Part shown: one piece after another, positions 1 through 13,904 of the stretch
Position numbering within the stretch: position 1 is the stretch's first letter
How the letters are laid out: each line of letters starts with the position of its first letter
Source of the DNA: Trichinella spiralis
Lineage: Eukaryota; Nematoda; Enoplea; Trichinellida; Trichinellidae
NCBI GenBank assembly: GCA_000181795.3
Contig: CM012953.1
Coordinates: 8,047,951 to 8,111,950, forward strand
Direction of reading: 5' to 3'
DNA: 64,000 nt
Notes under the pieces: model-generated
Database searches by the model: none
Seen by the model: only the letters and a program-made list of their open reading frames with translations
What the model was told of the DNA's origin: nothing
Position numbers and translations under genes: made by a program

Positions 1-56
1 TAAACATTTAACTTGGAACTGAAATTATTCTTTTAAAAATAATAATATTTGTTTAC

Positions 57-561
57 CATTAAGCAGAGAAGGGTGATATGGAGCAAACGACGAGGTCAAA
101 AATGTTGGCTGAGGCTTTTCAGCTGATAAGTTTGGATACGAATTTATAAATCCTCCATATAATTGGCTGCTACCTCAAAATAATGTAAAACATAAATAAA
201 TCAAAAAAAGATTAGTTATTATTTAAAATTACATAAATTATCTTACATCTTCACTGAATGTTATATACATACGTGCATATACAAAAAATAAAAAGCTGAA
301 TATACACAGAAGCTTACTTGCTATTTTCGAAGTACTGCTGTCGTCAAAATTTAATATATTTTTTATGCTAAATTTAAGTGAATCGCATTTGGAATGTTCG
401 TGGCTGCATTGACTTAATGCATTGGTTTCAATTTTTTGCTTGCTTGAAGTTTGGCAGGTTGTTCCATGAGATACATTTAGTGATATTTTGCTGTTACTGT
501 TGCTGTTGTTCAAAGCAATTTTTGAACCATTTGTTCGGCGTTTTTCTTCTTCATTCGACAT
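57..561 (-). CDS. Probable homeobox protein, N-terminal two exons (partial)
   Basis: Two exons are visible on the minus strand: 561-318 and 173-57. The first begins at an ATG (561-559) followed by MSNEEEKRR and ends at a GTAAGC donor. The second follows a TTTTGAG acceptor and ends at a GTAAAC donor. The exon 1 phase (one base, A) joins GT of exon 2 to give Ser, so the frame is continuous for about 120 residues. Exon 1 is polar and Ser/Asn-rich and ends with a motif reading FSIKNILNF. This matches the engrailed-homology/tinman-type repressor motif found near the N-terminus of many NK, Hmx, Gsc and engrailed-class homeobox proteins, where it recruits Groucho/TLE corepressors. Exon 2 (QLYGGFINSYPNLSAEKP...) is Ser/Pro/Tyr-rich, like linkers before a homeodomain. 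The homeodomain would lie left of the window, so class and identity are inference. An upstream in-frame ATG near 657 adds only low-complexity Tyr/Ile residues and is not preferred. Confidence 0.6.
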
Positions 562-610
562 TGTAGTAATTTGTAGTGTACGTCTAAATGAATAAATATA
601 TAAATGAGTG

Positions 611-629
611 TATATATATATATATATAT
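611..629. repeat. TA dinucleotide microsatellite
   Basis: A run of alternating TA lies about 50 bases upstream of the homeobox-like start codon. It may be part of its 5' UTR or promoter. Confidence 0.8.
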
Positions 630-661
630 TCAAAATAAAGAAGAAAACATATAACACTGTT

Positions 662-3600
662 AAATGCTTATATGAAAATAAAAAAGCAACTTAAGAAGTA
701 AACGAATTAAAACTTATGATAGCCATTAAAGAATTCAAGTTGAACGGAAAGTTATTTTCTATTCTGATGAAGATAATATGCGTAAATAATTTTATAAAAA
801 TTACTACTTGTTATTCACATTCGTCAATATTCTTCTGTGATAAACTAATGGGGATAAGGTATGTAATAAGTGAAAGCTTCAAAGAAGTAAAAATCGAAAT
901 TATAAAGAAGAATGACTTTATTGATGTGATAACCAATGGATAAGTACATAGTGAATTGTTGCAAATTTGTAAATTAGGAACGCCAGAAAAATTCTAATAT
1001 CTTATTATAAAAGAATTAAAATTGCCGAAAGTAATTCTTTTTAAAGCTGTATTAGGCTTTTGAAAAATTATTCAACTTGCCATTTCAGATTTTGCACAAC
1101 ATTTACCTGAAATGGAATGCCAGGCCAAACATTCTGTTTAAAAGAAGCATCAAGAAAATTACCATTACATTGTTTGTCGTTTCATTTCAATTATTTCAGT
1201 AAATGATTTATCATTTATTCCATTGTAACGTGTTAGTGATCAGATGAGATAAAATAAGCATCCCTGTTATATTTTCTAGTTACTGATTATTAAGACTGTA
1301 CAACTATATCTGATACAAAAGTATATTTTAAGATTCATTTGTACTTACATCCAAGTACAGTTTTAAATGATTATGAAACAATACAGACAACCATATTAGA
1401 GTTGTTTTATAAGAAGATGGTGATTAAATTTCATTTTTATATTCTTTTTCAATTTTCCAGAATTTGTCATCCAAATTTGCTCTCATTATTATGCTACATG
1501 TAGAATCTTTCTTAATTAAGCTAGATGCGCCATTCACCACAGGCATTGTTATAATAATTACATATCAAATCCTTATTATAAGATAATTACGCTTTGTAAA
1601 TTGATTAAGTAAAAAATGTTCAAATCTTGCCATGATCAGTAAAATTTATTTGAAATAAAAATTTCCACTTTATACACGATATATTTCAATTTACTTGTTT
1701 GAAGTGGTTATGTCACAGAAGTTTAAAATTAATTACATTCTGCTTTATGCAAATCGAAAAATGTACTAATTAGTTATTTTTAAATAATAAAGATTATTTC
1801 AGATTTTGAAACTGAACAAAAAATATTAAGTAAAACGTATCAAGCAAAAAGGAATGCATTTTTGCCAAGTAGTTGAAATAAAAAAAGAAAAAGAAAAGTA
1901 GCTGTAAAGAAGGAAGTCCGCTAGAGTTCAGTTAGCTAGACTACAACAGCTGTACTATTTATATTTGCAACAAATATCGATTTCAGTCAACCTTTATTAT
2001 GTATATCATTGTGATGAATTTTTACTTTTTGCATATAAAGTAATTCATTTCAGTCCTACAAAAGTCAGATGAACATTTTTTCCATTGTAACATTTCAACT
2101 TCAAAAGAAATAGAAACAAATAATTTCATTTATTGAATATTATATTACCTGTAGCTGAAATGATAAAATAAATTTTATTATGCAGAATTTACGTCGAACT
2201 GACATTCTACTGAAAAACAAGAAGTAAATATTTTCAATTTTCAAATTTGATTTTTATTCAATTTATGCACTTGATTAAAAATAACAAGTCGTTTACTCTA
2301 ATTGCTGTCATAATTATTTTTATGTAATCCACATGAAATATTAATTTCATCATCTATATTTCCATGTAAATTTACATCAGTCATTGTCATTTTTTAATAG
2401 TGAATTTTAAGGAAAGTTGTTGTTTTGCAAAAATTTATAAAAATTGCATTTAAATTAAAATAAAATTTCTTAAAATTATACTCTTTTGTTTATAATTATT
2501 TCAAAAAACAAATTATTTATTTATTTTTAAATCAAATATTTGGCTAAATTTTTATTTTTTTTAATAAAAACATTTTTTTTGAATAACAATTTTTTACGAA
2601 AGTCAAGTTTTGCAAAATATAATTTATTTTGATCCATTTATTTGTTTGAACAATTTGATTAAATTTTTTAATGTACTTAATAATAATTAATATATTAATT
2701 GAAGATATATAGCATCAAAAAAGAATAATACTAATAATAATGAAACAGCTACAGTTGATCCATGAAAGTCTGAAATGGTTTCAAAATGTAACTGAACCAG
2801 TGCTGAAAATTTATAGGGAAGGATTAAATGATCTTTAAATATACAGTGAATATTGGCTTGCAACAGGTAAATATTTTTTTATCATAATTAATTGACTTAT
2901 TGAATTGCCTGAATAACAATTAACTTCTAATGTTTTTGTTTGATTAGGCATAAGATTGAAATAATTTATCATATTATTGCATTAAAAAATGCAATTATTG
3001 ACAATTACACTGAATTGAATGAAAAAATGCTTTGAAATTTTTAAATTATTATTTTCATACTTTGAGTAGGCATTTTTTAAAAAATGCTTCTATCTTTATG
3101 AAATTCACCACCATCAATTGCAAGTTGAGCAATAGCAGGAAAAAGAGACAGCAACGTGAAAGGGTAGACTGTTCATAAAAGCTGTTATCTTTTAATAAAA
3201 AAGCATAAATATTATATTAAAAAATAAAGAATCGGATTAAATGTTACTAAATAGAGCAATTTTGCAGTTGCAACAGGTAATTATGAATAAAATTTTTTAA
3301 TAATTTATCTTATTTTATAAATTCACAAAGTTTAAGATTTGCTTTCTACAAAAACGTTGAAAGATGAGGCAAATGTAAAAGGCAAAATAAAATTATTTTA
3401 CGAATTATTCACTTCTATAAAAATTCAGTCTTTTAGAAAATAGGCCAAATAAAGAAAAGGATAATTGTCATAATGTAACAAATGCCAAAAATCTACAAAA
3501 ATCTGTAATATACAAATAAATTCCTCCCAACAACAATATATTTCAAATTTGTTATTTAAGCAAACTCAGCATCTAGTAAATATGAATGGCGATATCTTTA

Positions 3601-6600
3601 AAATAATTTTATTTATTTGAAAATGGCAAAAAAAGATTTATAAAATATTGTTAGAATTCATAAATTAGAATGCCTTGAAAGAAACTGTTATCACCTCAAC
3701 TGTGAGCATGATTAGCAGTAATTGCATAATAATAATAATGATGATGATTACAGTAGGCAAAACTATTTCATTCAGTTATGGTGAGCACTAGGATATATGA
3801 AAATAGGAAATAAAGTGCAGCAAAATAAAGAAGTAATAATTAAGCTAAATTTACTCATCTTGCTGATAACAGTAAATTGCATTCAAATAATGAACCCACC
3901 AACAGTTGGTAATTGCTTTTAAAACTTTTCTTCATAAAAATTAATTTTACACGTTTAATTTTAAGCTATTATTATTATTTTTTGGTTTAAAAAAGAACTC
4001 TTTGTTAGAAAGCAAAAAATGCTTACCCCTTGAATATTGCAGTAATGAAATGTTTAAGCATACCTAAAGAACCAAACAGTAAATTTTAATTTTATTTCAA
4101 AAATTTATTAAAATACTTTCTCAGTTTTATTATTCATGACATCTGTTATTTGTTTAGCATTAATGCAAAGTATGTGTTTATTTTTCATGTGAAATTTAAT
4201 GGTCCAACTTTCAATTTTAATGATTGCTGGTATTCACCTATTTGGCATAAAATTACAAATGAAATAAAGGCATGTAAAAAACATTATGTATGCATATGAT
4301 ATGGTTATTCATGATTTATTTAATATGAAAAAAATAAACAAAAATGTTATATAAATTTAAAAAATAAAAATGTATAAAAGTATTATGTACAATTTTGTGG
4401 AGAGAGAAAGTTAAGCTATTAGTGTTAATATTAGTTAGCGTTAAGTATAATTTGCCAGTATTGGATATGACTGTTAAAAGTGATGTTATCATATTTCAGT
4501 ATGCTTTAAAATGCAGTTCATGTGCAACACAAATCGATCGTTATTATTTCCTTCACAATGAAAATGGAAATTTTATTCCCATGTCATTTCGTCCTATGTG
4601 TATTATTGAGCATTTTGATGCAATCAGAATGCACTGATTACTTTTCATACAATAAATGCAAAGTTTCTTTGTTTATACTGACAGTTATTGTTTTTTCCAT
4701 AAAATAAAAAAAGGCAAATGTATAGACTGATAGGTACATAATCTTGAGTTCATAAAAAGCTGAAATTTTGTAATTAATAATAAAGTAAAAAGCATTTCGT
4801 TTCATTATGTTGTTATAGTAAAGTGATGATAAATAAATAGGACTCAAATGGGAGGTGTGAAAACGGATCGTCTCATACTTTATATTTTGTCATAATTTTA
4901 AAAATTTATCATTTTAGTTTTGAATTAATTAAAATAATAACTTCATGCTATTTGCTGCATTTTGAAATAAAAATAAAAGTACATTTCATTCAACGGATCA
5001 TATTTTATCTACTGTATTAACTTTTTGTGTTTCCATCAGAAATACTTTTGCAAATGAACATTTATCTTGCTATTGATTATTCAGAAGAAGCCTAAATATT
5101 TCTTTCAGGATTTAATTTAATATTTTTATTATATGTTTTTGCCAAACCACTGCAAAAGATTCTTCTCATAACAATTTATTTCTTAACAATGGAATTATCA
5201 ATGTCATGCTAGAGATGTTGAAATGAAAAGCAAATCTTCTTCATAGCATTAGACGATATCATCATTCTGTATCATTTTTGCATAATTCATTTATTAAAAG
5301 GATAATGAAAATTTTAGGAAAAAATTCAACCGAATCAATAATATGCATTGCTGTAAGCTTCTTTCGTAGATTCTTACATTATCAGCTTAGTTAGTTCCCA
5401 GCTGTTATGCAATGAATTGTTAAATGCAATTGAAAAATAGGTGCATTATAAATAAATTTTGCATAAGTTTAATTTAGAATTAAAAGTTTAATTTAGTTGA
5501 AACAACATTCTGCTTGTTTAAAATAAATACGAAAATAGTGATAAATTGCAAATTGCACACATTTTATAGAGATTAAAGATGTGAATAAGAAGAATATGAG
5601 ATAAAAATAAATTTAAGCAAAAACAACTTCTAATGCAGTTAAAGTTGATTACGTTACAGAATTACAATACGTCACAAATAAATGGCCATGAAAATATGAA
5701 CAGTCGAGTTGATGATATTTAAGGAAAAACTTTCAAACTTTCAATCATTTTATTTGAAATTAAATTAAATTAAATTATACTTATTTTGATCAACAATTAA
5801 ATTCTTACCAAGTGACATAGCTACAAAAAGAAGACAAGGATTTGATTGCCCATGGATAGGGTGAATTGTATGTTTGTTAGATTGTAAAATGCTAAAGAAT
5901 AGCTTTTGCTTCATTAATTGACTTCAGCTTTCTAGAAATATAAGCAGAACCATGCGAAGTAGAAATCTCCGCTTTAGGCTTATTCAAACAGGTTCCTAAT
6001 TGCCAACGATGCATTAAACATATAAGTGAAATTGTGATGTGTTAAGTAAATGACACAACTGTTAAAATGCACGACTGTTTTCATTTAAATCAACACTACA
6101 AGCATGACAGTGTTCATGTTTCCAAATTGTCATGCAATAATAGAAAAGCCGACAGTCAAACAGTTGATGCGGGGAATTTCTACATGTTTTCAACAAAAAT
6201 CAATCTATTGAGCAATGTAAATTTGCAATTCGAGTTGTAAAATATGAAAGTGCAAATACAATTTACCAGCTTTTACAAAAATTGCGGCAGCCCTTAAAAT
6301 TTAATGCAGTTAATTATGTTGGGTTAAATGAGAAATATTTTTTCAAAATAAAGATAAAAATTTGAAATAACCACTTACATTTTTGCCTTTTGTAAAGTGG
6401 ATATAACAAAGTTCACAGATGCAGTTGAATGTTCACATCTTTAACTGCAAAATAGCAGTATTCACCTTTTGGGAAAGGCCAAAAAGAGAGAGGAGGTTAA
6501 CAATTATTAGGTCGATTAGCAAAATGATTAGCAGGTTGCTGATAATGTAGATAAGAAATAACGACAACAACAACAAATAATAATAATAATAGAATAGAAG

Positions 6601-9600
6601 AAGATTAATGTATAATTTTTCTTAGCAGTAGAGTAAAAAATGTCAACAGTGGAGAGGGGTTTAAAATTGTTTCCTTAGCTGGTTACATTTCCGACCACAA
6701 AAGTTGACAGGTCGATTGGTGTACTGAATGATGGCACCTGTTTTCAGCATTATTGTCATTTAATACGTTTCATTTTATTAAGTAGAAACAAATCAATATG
6801 TCAGAATTGATGACCAACCTTTTACTCATCAAACCCGTATGGCCACTAGCTTACGAAGCGTTTATGCTACAATCTATATTAATCGACTGAGAATGAGCAA
6901 TTTCGCTTGCTTGGCTGCTTGCTTGGTTACACTATCCACTTCAACGGCCAAGAAATCAACCGATCGCCTGCAAAAGAACAAGACTCACTTTTAATAGAAT
7001 CCATCATTCCTGGGAGCGACAATAAGGATTCAAACAAAATAATAAGCGGCCGTAAGTCGGGTCGATGCAGGTCGACTGGAGGCGTTGAATTGTCTGACTC
7101 TGATCGAAAATGTTGCGCAAAGGTGAATTATTAAAATCCACCAAATGGATTTACCGATCAACAGATTAGCTTGCTCAAGTTGGCCTATCTTACTGCATAC
7201 ATACTTATATACATAGATATTCAACTTGGAGAATGTACCGGGCATTGGCTCATTTACAGACACATAAATCCATGACATGACCATTATTTGTCTCATAATC
7301 GAAATTGTCTTTCTTCACACTCATTCAACCACAATCTGACAAATTCATATACTGAATGCATACTCTTGACACTGAAATCATGTCTGCATCAATTAGAAAT
7401 TCAATTTGCATAGCAACACTTCAAATGTTACACTCTCCTTACATTGCTATGAAATTACACGCAGTCAGGAAAGAAGAAATGTCTGATGATTGACCGCTCA
7501 GTGATATTTCAATTTTATCATACCCCTCATCATACATTGCCATTCAAATAAAACGAATATTATTAAGTTTATAAAAGTAAATTTTTACAACAATCAAAAA
7601 TCTTTTTTCTTTCAGATAATCCACTTTGTGATTATCACTTTTTTTACCATTGGTTTTTTCCAACTCAATTACTACGGTGAATTTATGAAATATTGATCTT
7701 CTGAAAAGTCGATTTGCTTAAAATAATTGACAAACAATAATGAAATATCCACTGAATTTAATTCATTCGTTCGCTTATTTTCTTGAAATGAAATATTCAT
7801 CACCTGTATGGCAATTTATTTATGAATGCAAAACCGAATTAGAACCTATTTTGAATTTATTCATTAATTAATTACAAAATTACAACTTCCAGTTCATTAT
7901 AATGAGGTAATGTTCATTTATGTAATTACAATTTATGACGTCTTTTTTTTCTTTTTATGTTTTTTCCAAGAATTATTGCAAACATATTTAAATTTGTGCA
8001 ATGAAACTTTTTCACTTCCAAATCAATCCTTCATATTAACTTGATGTCAAAAGTACACGCGTAACACAGCAATCAGCGATATTGGGTAATTGAGAAAAAC
8101 GTTCAAAGCAAAATTATTCACAATTATTTATTATTAATTTTTTTACATAGAAAATAAAATGTTGTTTCATCATGCAATATTAGAACACAGAAATTACAGA
8201 ATAACATTATGCATTTTTTTATCGACTTTTCCATATATATTGTACTGTATCAATAAAAAAATTAAATTATTTTTTTGTTTTAATTTTTAAAGAATTTTTA
8301 TTGTAGAAAAGTGATCTTTGAAAAGATCACTCACGATACTGTGCATGAATAGTTAATTTTATAATTTGGCATTTTTTTCCTAAAAGAACAGCACAACAAT
8401 TAATATTTAAACTTATATTCTTGATTATATTTGCAATTTTAAAGTTGATGTAATGTCTTTTTTTATTTTATGATCAGTGTTGAAATTTGTCCAACAAAAC
8501 AAATGATTAAATCGTATTATTTGCTATTTTTAAATATGATTTTTTATTAAATTTGCTATCAAAAAACTTGCTTCAAGTTTTTATTGTGAACGATTTAAAA
8601 CAATTTATACGTATGCAATTGCATGATTATTAGTTTTAAATCTGAGGTGAATTTTGTTTTTTTTTTGTTTATTTTTAATATTATTGCATTGATATATTAA
8701 TAAATGAAAAAACTGAATGTATGTTTTATTTTGAAAATTTCAAGGTAGATACAAAATTTAATAAATATTTGCTTTATTATCATATATTTTATTTTATATT
8801 ATATACTTATTTTTTTAATTCAGTTTAAAATTTTATTAATTTATTTAATGCAATGAAAAAGCTGAAAAAAATTATTTGTAAACTGAAATTTGAAGTTTTG
8901 AATGCCAAAATTTAAATATATCTCAATAAATAAATTACCATTGAATAAAATACTGTTTTTTGAAAGTAAAATAAAAACTGTCTTATTTTTGTAAATCATT
9001 TTGAAATAAAAAATTATGATTCAAAAGTGTTGTTTTCCAATAACATTATTGGATTTTATTTGGATTATTATTCATAACTGTTTTTAGACTAATGTAAGTT
9101 CAAATTTCTCATTGATATCATAGCTACAAATTCTTTCAAAAATGTTTTAAAATGGCTTCTACTTGCTTATTCATTCTTTTCTTGTCTGAATAAATTTGTT
9201 AGCTTTGCACAAATTTACATTTTTACACCTGAGACTTTAATATTAGTATGCTTGTTGCGTTTAACATTTGTACTTATATAATTTTATGTATATCTATCTT
9301 GTTTCACATCATCAATAAAAAAATTAGCTCAATTTACTATGCATTTATAATCTTTGCATATTTCAGTTAATTGCATCTTTTCCTGTGTGATCTGGAGATT
9401 CACCATGAAAGACTGATTTTAAAATCTTGCTGTATCAAGTATTTAGCAAACTTATAGTTTTCAATGAATTACAGTCAGGAATTTTTAGGTCACAATTGTT
9501 AAGCTTTTGATGCTTGTTGGCAAAATTATGATTATGGCAGATGAATATGGTAAGATGATAAAGTTCTTATCCAATTTGCTGCAAAAGAAAGGAAAACTTG

Positions 9601-11441
9601 ATTATGGCTGTTCAGTTTAGCTTAACATGCATCCAGCTTTACAGATATTCACTTTCGGTTTCTAATACATTTTAATTGTACGTGTAATTCAGATGTACCA
9701 CAATTATCGAAATGATGCATAAATAAGTTATTGCTATTTAAAAACTACCACCCTGTCATTTTTTGCATAATTAATGCAACGCATTAGACTTACTTTGTCT
9801 TTTTGTTATTGCGCATGTTTGTCAATGATTTCAAAGAAAACGACTTATCTTACTGTTTTATTGTTAATATGTACAACTTTGTTGAAATTTGATCTTTTCA
9901 TCTCATGAAATGCAGAAGAGGTGCAAAATAGTATTCATATATTACTTTTAGATGTTAACATCATTATAAAAAATACGCATAACAAAATGAATAAAATTTA
10001 TTTCATTTTTTATTATTTCTGAAACTTTCAAGCACTTCATATTCATAGATTATATGAATGTTCAACTCATGATTTCGGTAACTGTTTTACTCTGAAACTT
10101 TTTAAATTTAAATTATCAAAGCACTGAAAAAATAAATTAATACCAAAAAGAAAGATAAGAATCATTGCTGTTTAAAAGTGAATTTGTTCGTTATTCAAAT
10201 GTCTTAATTAATAAATAAAATGGTAATAAATAATCACGAAATGCCTCCTGGTATGACAAATTTCATGCATTAATATTTTTTAATAAATATAAATCTTTTT
10301 ATCAATTTTGGCTTTTATCAATGAATAAAGATTTTGCTTGAAAATGTGCTCATCTTCAAATTTTAACTTAAATGTAGGAATGTAAAACTTTAAACTTCAA
10401 AGAAATTTTTTCAAAGTTTAAATTGAGAAAAATTTATTTTGAAAACTTCTTTAAGAAGAAAATTTTTCACTTGAAGGAATCATATTGCTTGAAAAAAAGG
10501 AATTACGTTGCTCCATTAAATTTTATAAAATTAAAAACTTTATGAGTGTTTAAAATTCCCCGCTGCGGCCAGCCCCTGGAGCGTCAAGCACATTGGGCGT
10601 GCTGCGCAGCTGCATCAGTCCAGGTTGTTATACCATATCAAATTTTGCCCACGTTTTCAGCCAGTTTTCCTGCATGTGAGGGCCAGACCGTGTGTTGCGA
10701 TATGCATAAAGTAATGATCAATAAGCATGACAATGTGCAACAGTTGAATGGGAACGGGCATATGAGGTAAATGGAGTTGGGAGCAAAGTGCCGAAGTTGC
10801 CGCGCCTTCGACAGTAGAACAATAGGAATGGAATTACGACCAATGCATAACATGCGACTGATTTGTCTGGGCTCTGTAAAAACGAGTCCAAGTTCAAGAA
10901 AAGATAGATGTAATGGTAATTGATGGAAGAAGAAGAAAATGCTGTGATGGTGCTATTTCAACTGTTCGCTTCTCGTTGTTGTTTCTGTTGCTTTTATTCG
11001 TCAAATAAAATCCCACATATACTTACTGTTTGCTCACTGTGCATAAAGCATTAGTTGGCTTGAAGAAGACCATCAACGTTCCGCTCGAATCTCCCGCTGA
11101 TTCTGTATCGTGATGAGAACTTTAGATCAGATCCAGTTGAAATTCACAAAAAAGTTTCGTAGTAAATCACTGATTTAAAAACAATGCAATTTAAAATGTC
11201 TTCTAAATAAATTTTAAACTTAATGCCCTCACTTTTTTATTCTAATATTGCCTGAGCACGTTTATATCACAAATGGCCTCTGTTGATACTGATGCTCAGG
11301 TTCTGTGAATTGACAAATCCCCTGTCAAATGAGAACTAGTAAACTGTATGTTTCTCTTCCGAGCCCTCTAATTCTATACTGGCTACCCGATAGCAATCAC
11401 TCGCGTTCTCAAACAAGTGCGTTAAAGTGTGGCGGCGACAA
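662..11441. other. Gene-poor AT-rich region upstream of the homeobox-like gene
   Basis: No supported gene is seen. The open frames here (for example 716-943, 4395-4637, 6907-7134, 10546-10770) are short, have no recognisable domain and use the local AT-rich composition. Two patches of clearly higher complexity and GC stand out, at about 6640-7140 and 10550-11130. Neither holds a convincing open frame on either strand, and they could be regulatory islands. A perfect 10-bp-arm hairpin (AGTGATCTTT, GA, then the complement) occurs at 8310-8331. Confidence 0.6.
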
Positions 11442-12330
11442 GAAATTGTACCTGCTGATCACATTGACCTGATTTGTGTAGGGCGGCTACCGTATGGGAC
11501 GCTGACACAGGAAAGTTCACTTGATAAGAAAATGAGGCGTTGGTTGGTTGGTCGTTTCCGGTGTTTGTATAAGTGCTTATAGTTGTTCATATACCGTTGT
11601 ATTTATTGTGTCGTGTTTTTGCTTGTCTTGTACAATAAACACTGAACTGATTGTGATGTTGCGATCTAACCAAGCGCCCAACGGCGCTGCAAAAGCAAAT
11701 TCAGTTGATTAACCGCACTGTTTATTAAAGACAAGAACAGGGGGCAATACAAGCTTCACACAAGATCGTAACGCTACAGCTTTACCACAATGTTAGAACA
11801 CACGATATATTTCATAGACACTGAACTCTTCACTGCTTCACTCCAACATCGTATGCACAACTGACTCCATTTTTCAAACTGATTCACGGCGTTTCCATGT
11901 CCATATATATAGCACCCTGAGATTAGCGGCTTGGCGTGAGGCCCGTGCAATTTGAGCGCTGATCTAGGTTCTGTCAGGCTGCCGATGATCCTCAGAAGCT
12001 TTGCTCACTGGCCCTTCAGTGGTTTCAACACTGTCTGATATCACCATCATCTGCCGCTGCTCCTCTTTGTGGAGTCCTCAGGGTGACACGCCATTAGGGT
12101 TGCTCCCACCAGCGACCGTTGTTTTCTAAACAACCAGGTGAATCCCTTGCGCAGCAGGGCCTCGCCCTGACCCAGACAGCGGTTACCAGATTTCCGCGAT
12201 AGTGAACTTCAGGGCAGTGGGTCTGCTGTATCTCTGCCCTGACCGCTCCTTGTGCACGCTGACGAGGTCGGCGCCGTTTCCTCCAGAACAAACGTTTCTT
12301 GCAACGCTGTACACACACACCATGCAAATT
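11442..12330. mobile_element. GC-rich patch, candidate LTR-retroelement debris
   Basis: This patch has far higher GC than its surroundings. The plus strand from about 11442 (TGTGGCGGCGAC) reads like an LTR: a TATA-like stretch, then an AATAAACACTG polyadenylation-type site near 11635, then at 11673-11690 a sequence resembling a lysine-tRNA primer-binding site (GCGCCCAACG). A second AATAAACAG site faces it on the minus strand near 11715, with a TATATATA box near 11908 further up that strand. The two ends therefore point at each other across the small palindrome AGCGCC/GGCGCT. The AATAAACACT block resembles one at 59800-59830 on the minus strand. I see no coding remains. The element is broken, its family (perhaps Gypsy-like) is uncertain, and the limits are approximate. 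Confidence 0.35.
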
Positions 12331-12693
12331 CAGTTATTTCTGTGACCATTTTAGTAATCCTTGATTTCTATTATTTCAGTTTTGATTAAAATATCATGAA
12401 ACATTATAAAATATTCATTTATTAAAACTTGAAAATATTTCAAAAATTTTGTCCATCAAATTTAACATGGAAATAGGATGACAGGAAAAATAGATTATTA
12501 GGAATGCTTTCATTAATGTTTCAAAATATATATAGATATATATACAAATGCATATACGAAACAAGTAGTATTTTTAGCTTTGTAAACTATTATAAAAAGG
12601 ATAGCTGTATAAAATATAAAATTACGAAATGCACGTTACAGTAAGTGAATTACAATGCTAAAAATTTACCAGTTCTATTATACTTGTAAATTT

Positions 12694-13541
12694 AGTGCAC
12701 TCGTCATCTGAGCATGCCGTTTTTTACAAGTCGTTCAGATAACTGAATTTTCAGACAGTCGGACGTTTTCAATTAATTTTTAAAATGTACATACATAATT
12801 GAAGAGTTTACAGCTGTCATCTATAATACGACGCGGAATAGCAGACATTCCATTTATTATGCGACGTTATTTGCCCTTTAGTTGCTTAAATTGCTTGCAG
12901 CGTTTATTAATACGGTCGATTACAATCTTAAGCAATACATTCAAAAAGCATCAGGTTTACTTTGTGTCATATTTCTTATAATCTGTAATAAGTTTCTGTT
13001 TGAACGAAGATGGCTTTTTATGTGTAGCGGCATCGAGAATATGAGCCATTACCATCAGCTGAGTAGCACTGAATTCTTTCTGATGCTCTATTTACTTTAG
13101 GCTGACTTTGAGGCAAGAATAAGCTTTTAAATGGCTCGACCCTTCATTTGGTTCACCAGACACATCGACCTTATTATTTTTATGCTTTTTCCACTGCTTC
13201 AAATATTTCATTGTCACTTAACGTTCCAAATAATGGGGCATCATTAATGGTTAGCAACTGTTTGACTTTGTCCCGTGATAACTTAAAATTTCTGAACTTT
13301 TCTGTTTCGGCTATGTAGTTAACAGCACTGTCTGTTGATGGGTTTACACATTTTTCATTGTAACCAAGGAGTTCATTGCATGATACGCGTAAAGTAGATC
13401 CTGAAATTGAGTACCAAGATTCCGCAATCATGTATCAGCTATTTTTCAAAGTTACGTTCCTAAAATCTAACACCAGATATTCCAACCAGTCTGCCAAAAT
13501 GTGTTCATATAATCAGCGTTCAGATAACTGGAGTTCCACTG
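12694..13541 (-). mobile_element. Tigger/Jerky-type DNA transposon, internally deleted copy A
   Basis: This is a short decayed member of the pogo/Tigger (Tc1-mariner superfamily, DDE_1) group. The right end reads inward as CAGTGGAACTCCAGTTATC and is followed by TA, the expected target site. A diverged matching end lies at 12694-12717. Minus-strand frame 13431-13180 carries the transposase C-terminal region, including MIAESWYSISGSTLR, which matches the Jerky/Tigger segment xCYMxAEAWxSI..TLxxSW, and then an acidic tail (LSDNEIFEAVEKA). The DNA-binding half and most of the catalytic domain are absent. Stretches 12799-13180 and 13320-13440 are clearly similar to copy B at 14225-14600 and 15650-15760. 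The copy is non-functional. A further end-like sequence (GTTCAGATAACTG) sits inside at about 12732-12744. Confidence 0.7.
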
Positions 13542-13904
13542 TACTCTTGTCTAGTAAAATTTGTGTTGATTTCGTGATTTTAATGCCTGATCAGTTTCTT
13601 CTTTTAGCATTTCTTTTACACTCTTTACGTGTGAGTTTGCAGCCTGATGTGAGACTCCTCTGAACTTCCTTCCGTATTAATTAATGTAAAAAATGTAATT
13701 AGGTTTTTGTGAATCATATTAAAAGGCAGTGAAACTTGAAAAATACAAAAATTAAATATTAAATGAAAGGAAAAATTATTTGATTAAAAAGCAATTTGTG
13801 TAATGTTTGTTTTTTTTCAGGATTTGTAATCAAGTGTTCAGGTAACAAAAAAATATATATATCAAAACCCAACAATAAGATATTATTAACGTTGCAGAAC
13901 AGTG

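Noticed and set aside
6907-7134. 75-codon plus frame in a higher-GC patch
   Set aside because: No domain, no splice or polyadenylation context. The patch is better described as a possible regulatory island.
12094-12327. 77-codon Arg/Cys-rich minus-strand frame
   Set aside because: Lies in the GC-rich repeat-like patch; no recognisable domain, and composition explains the open frame.
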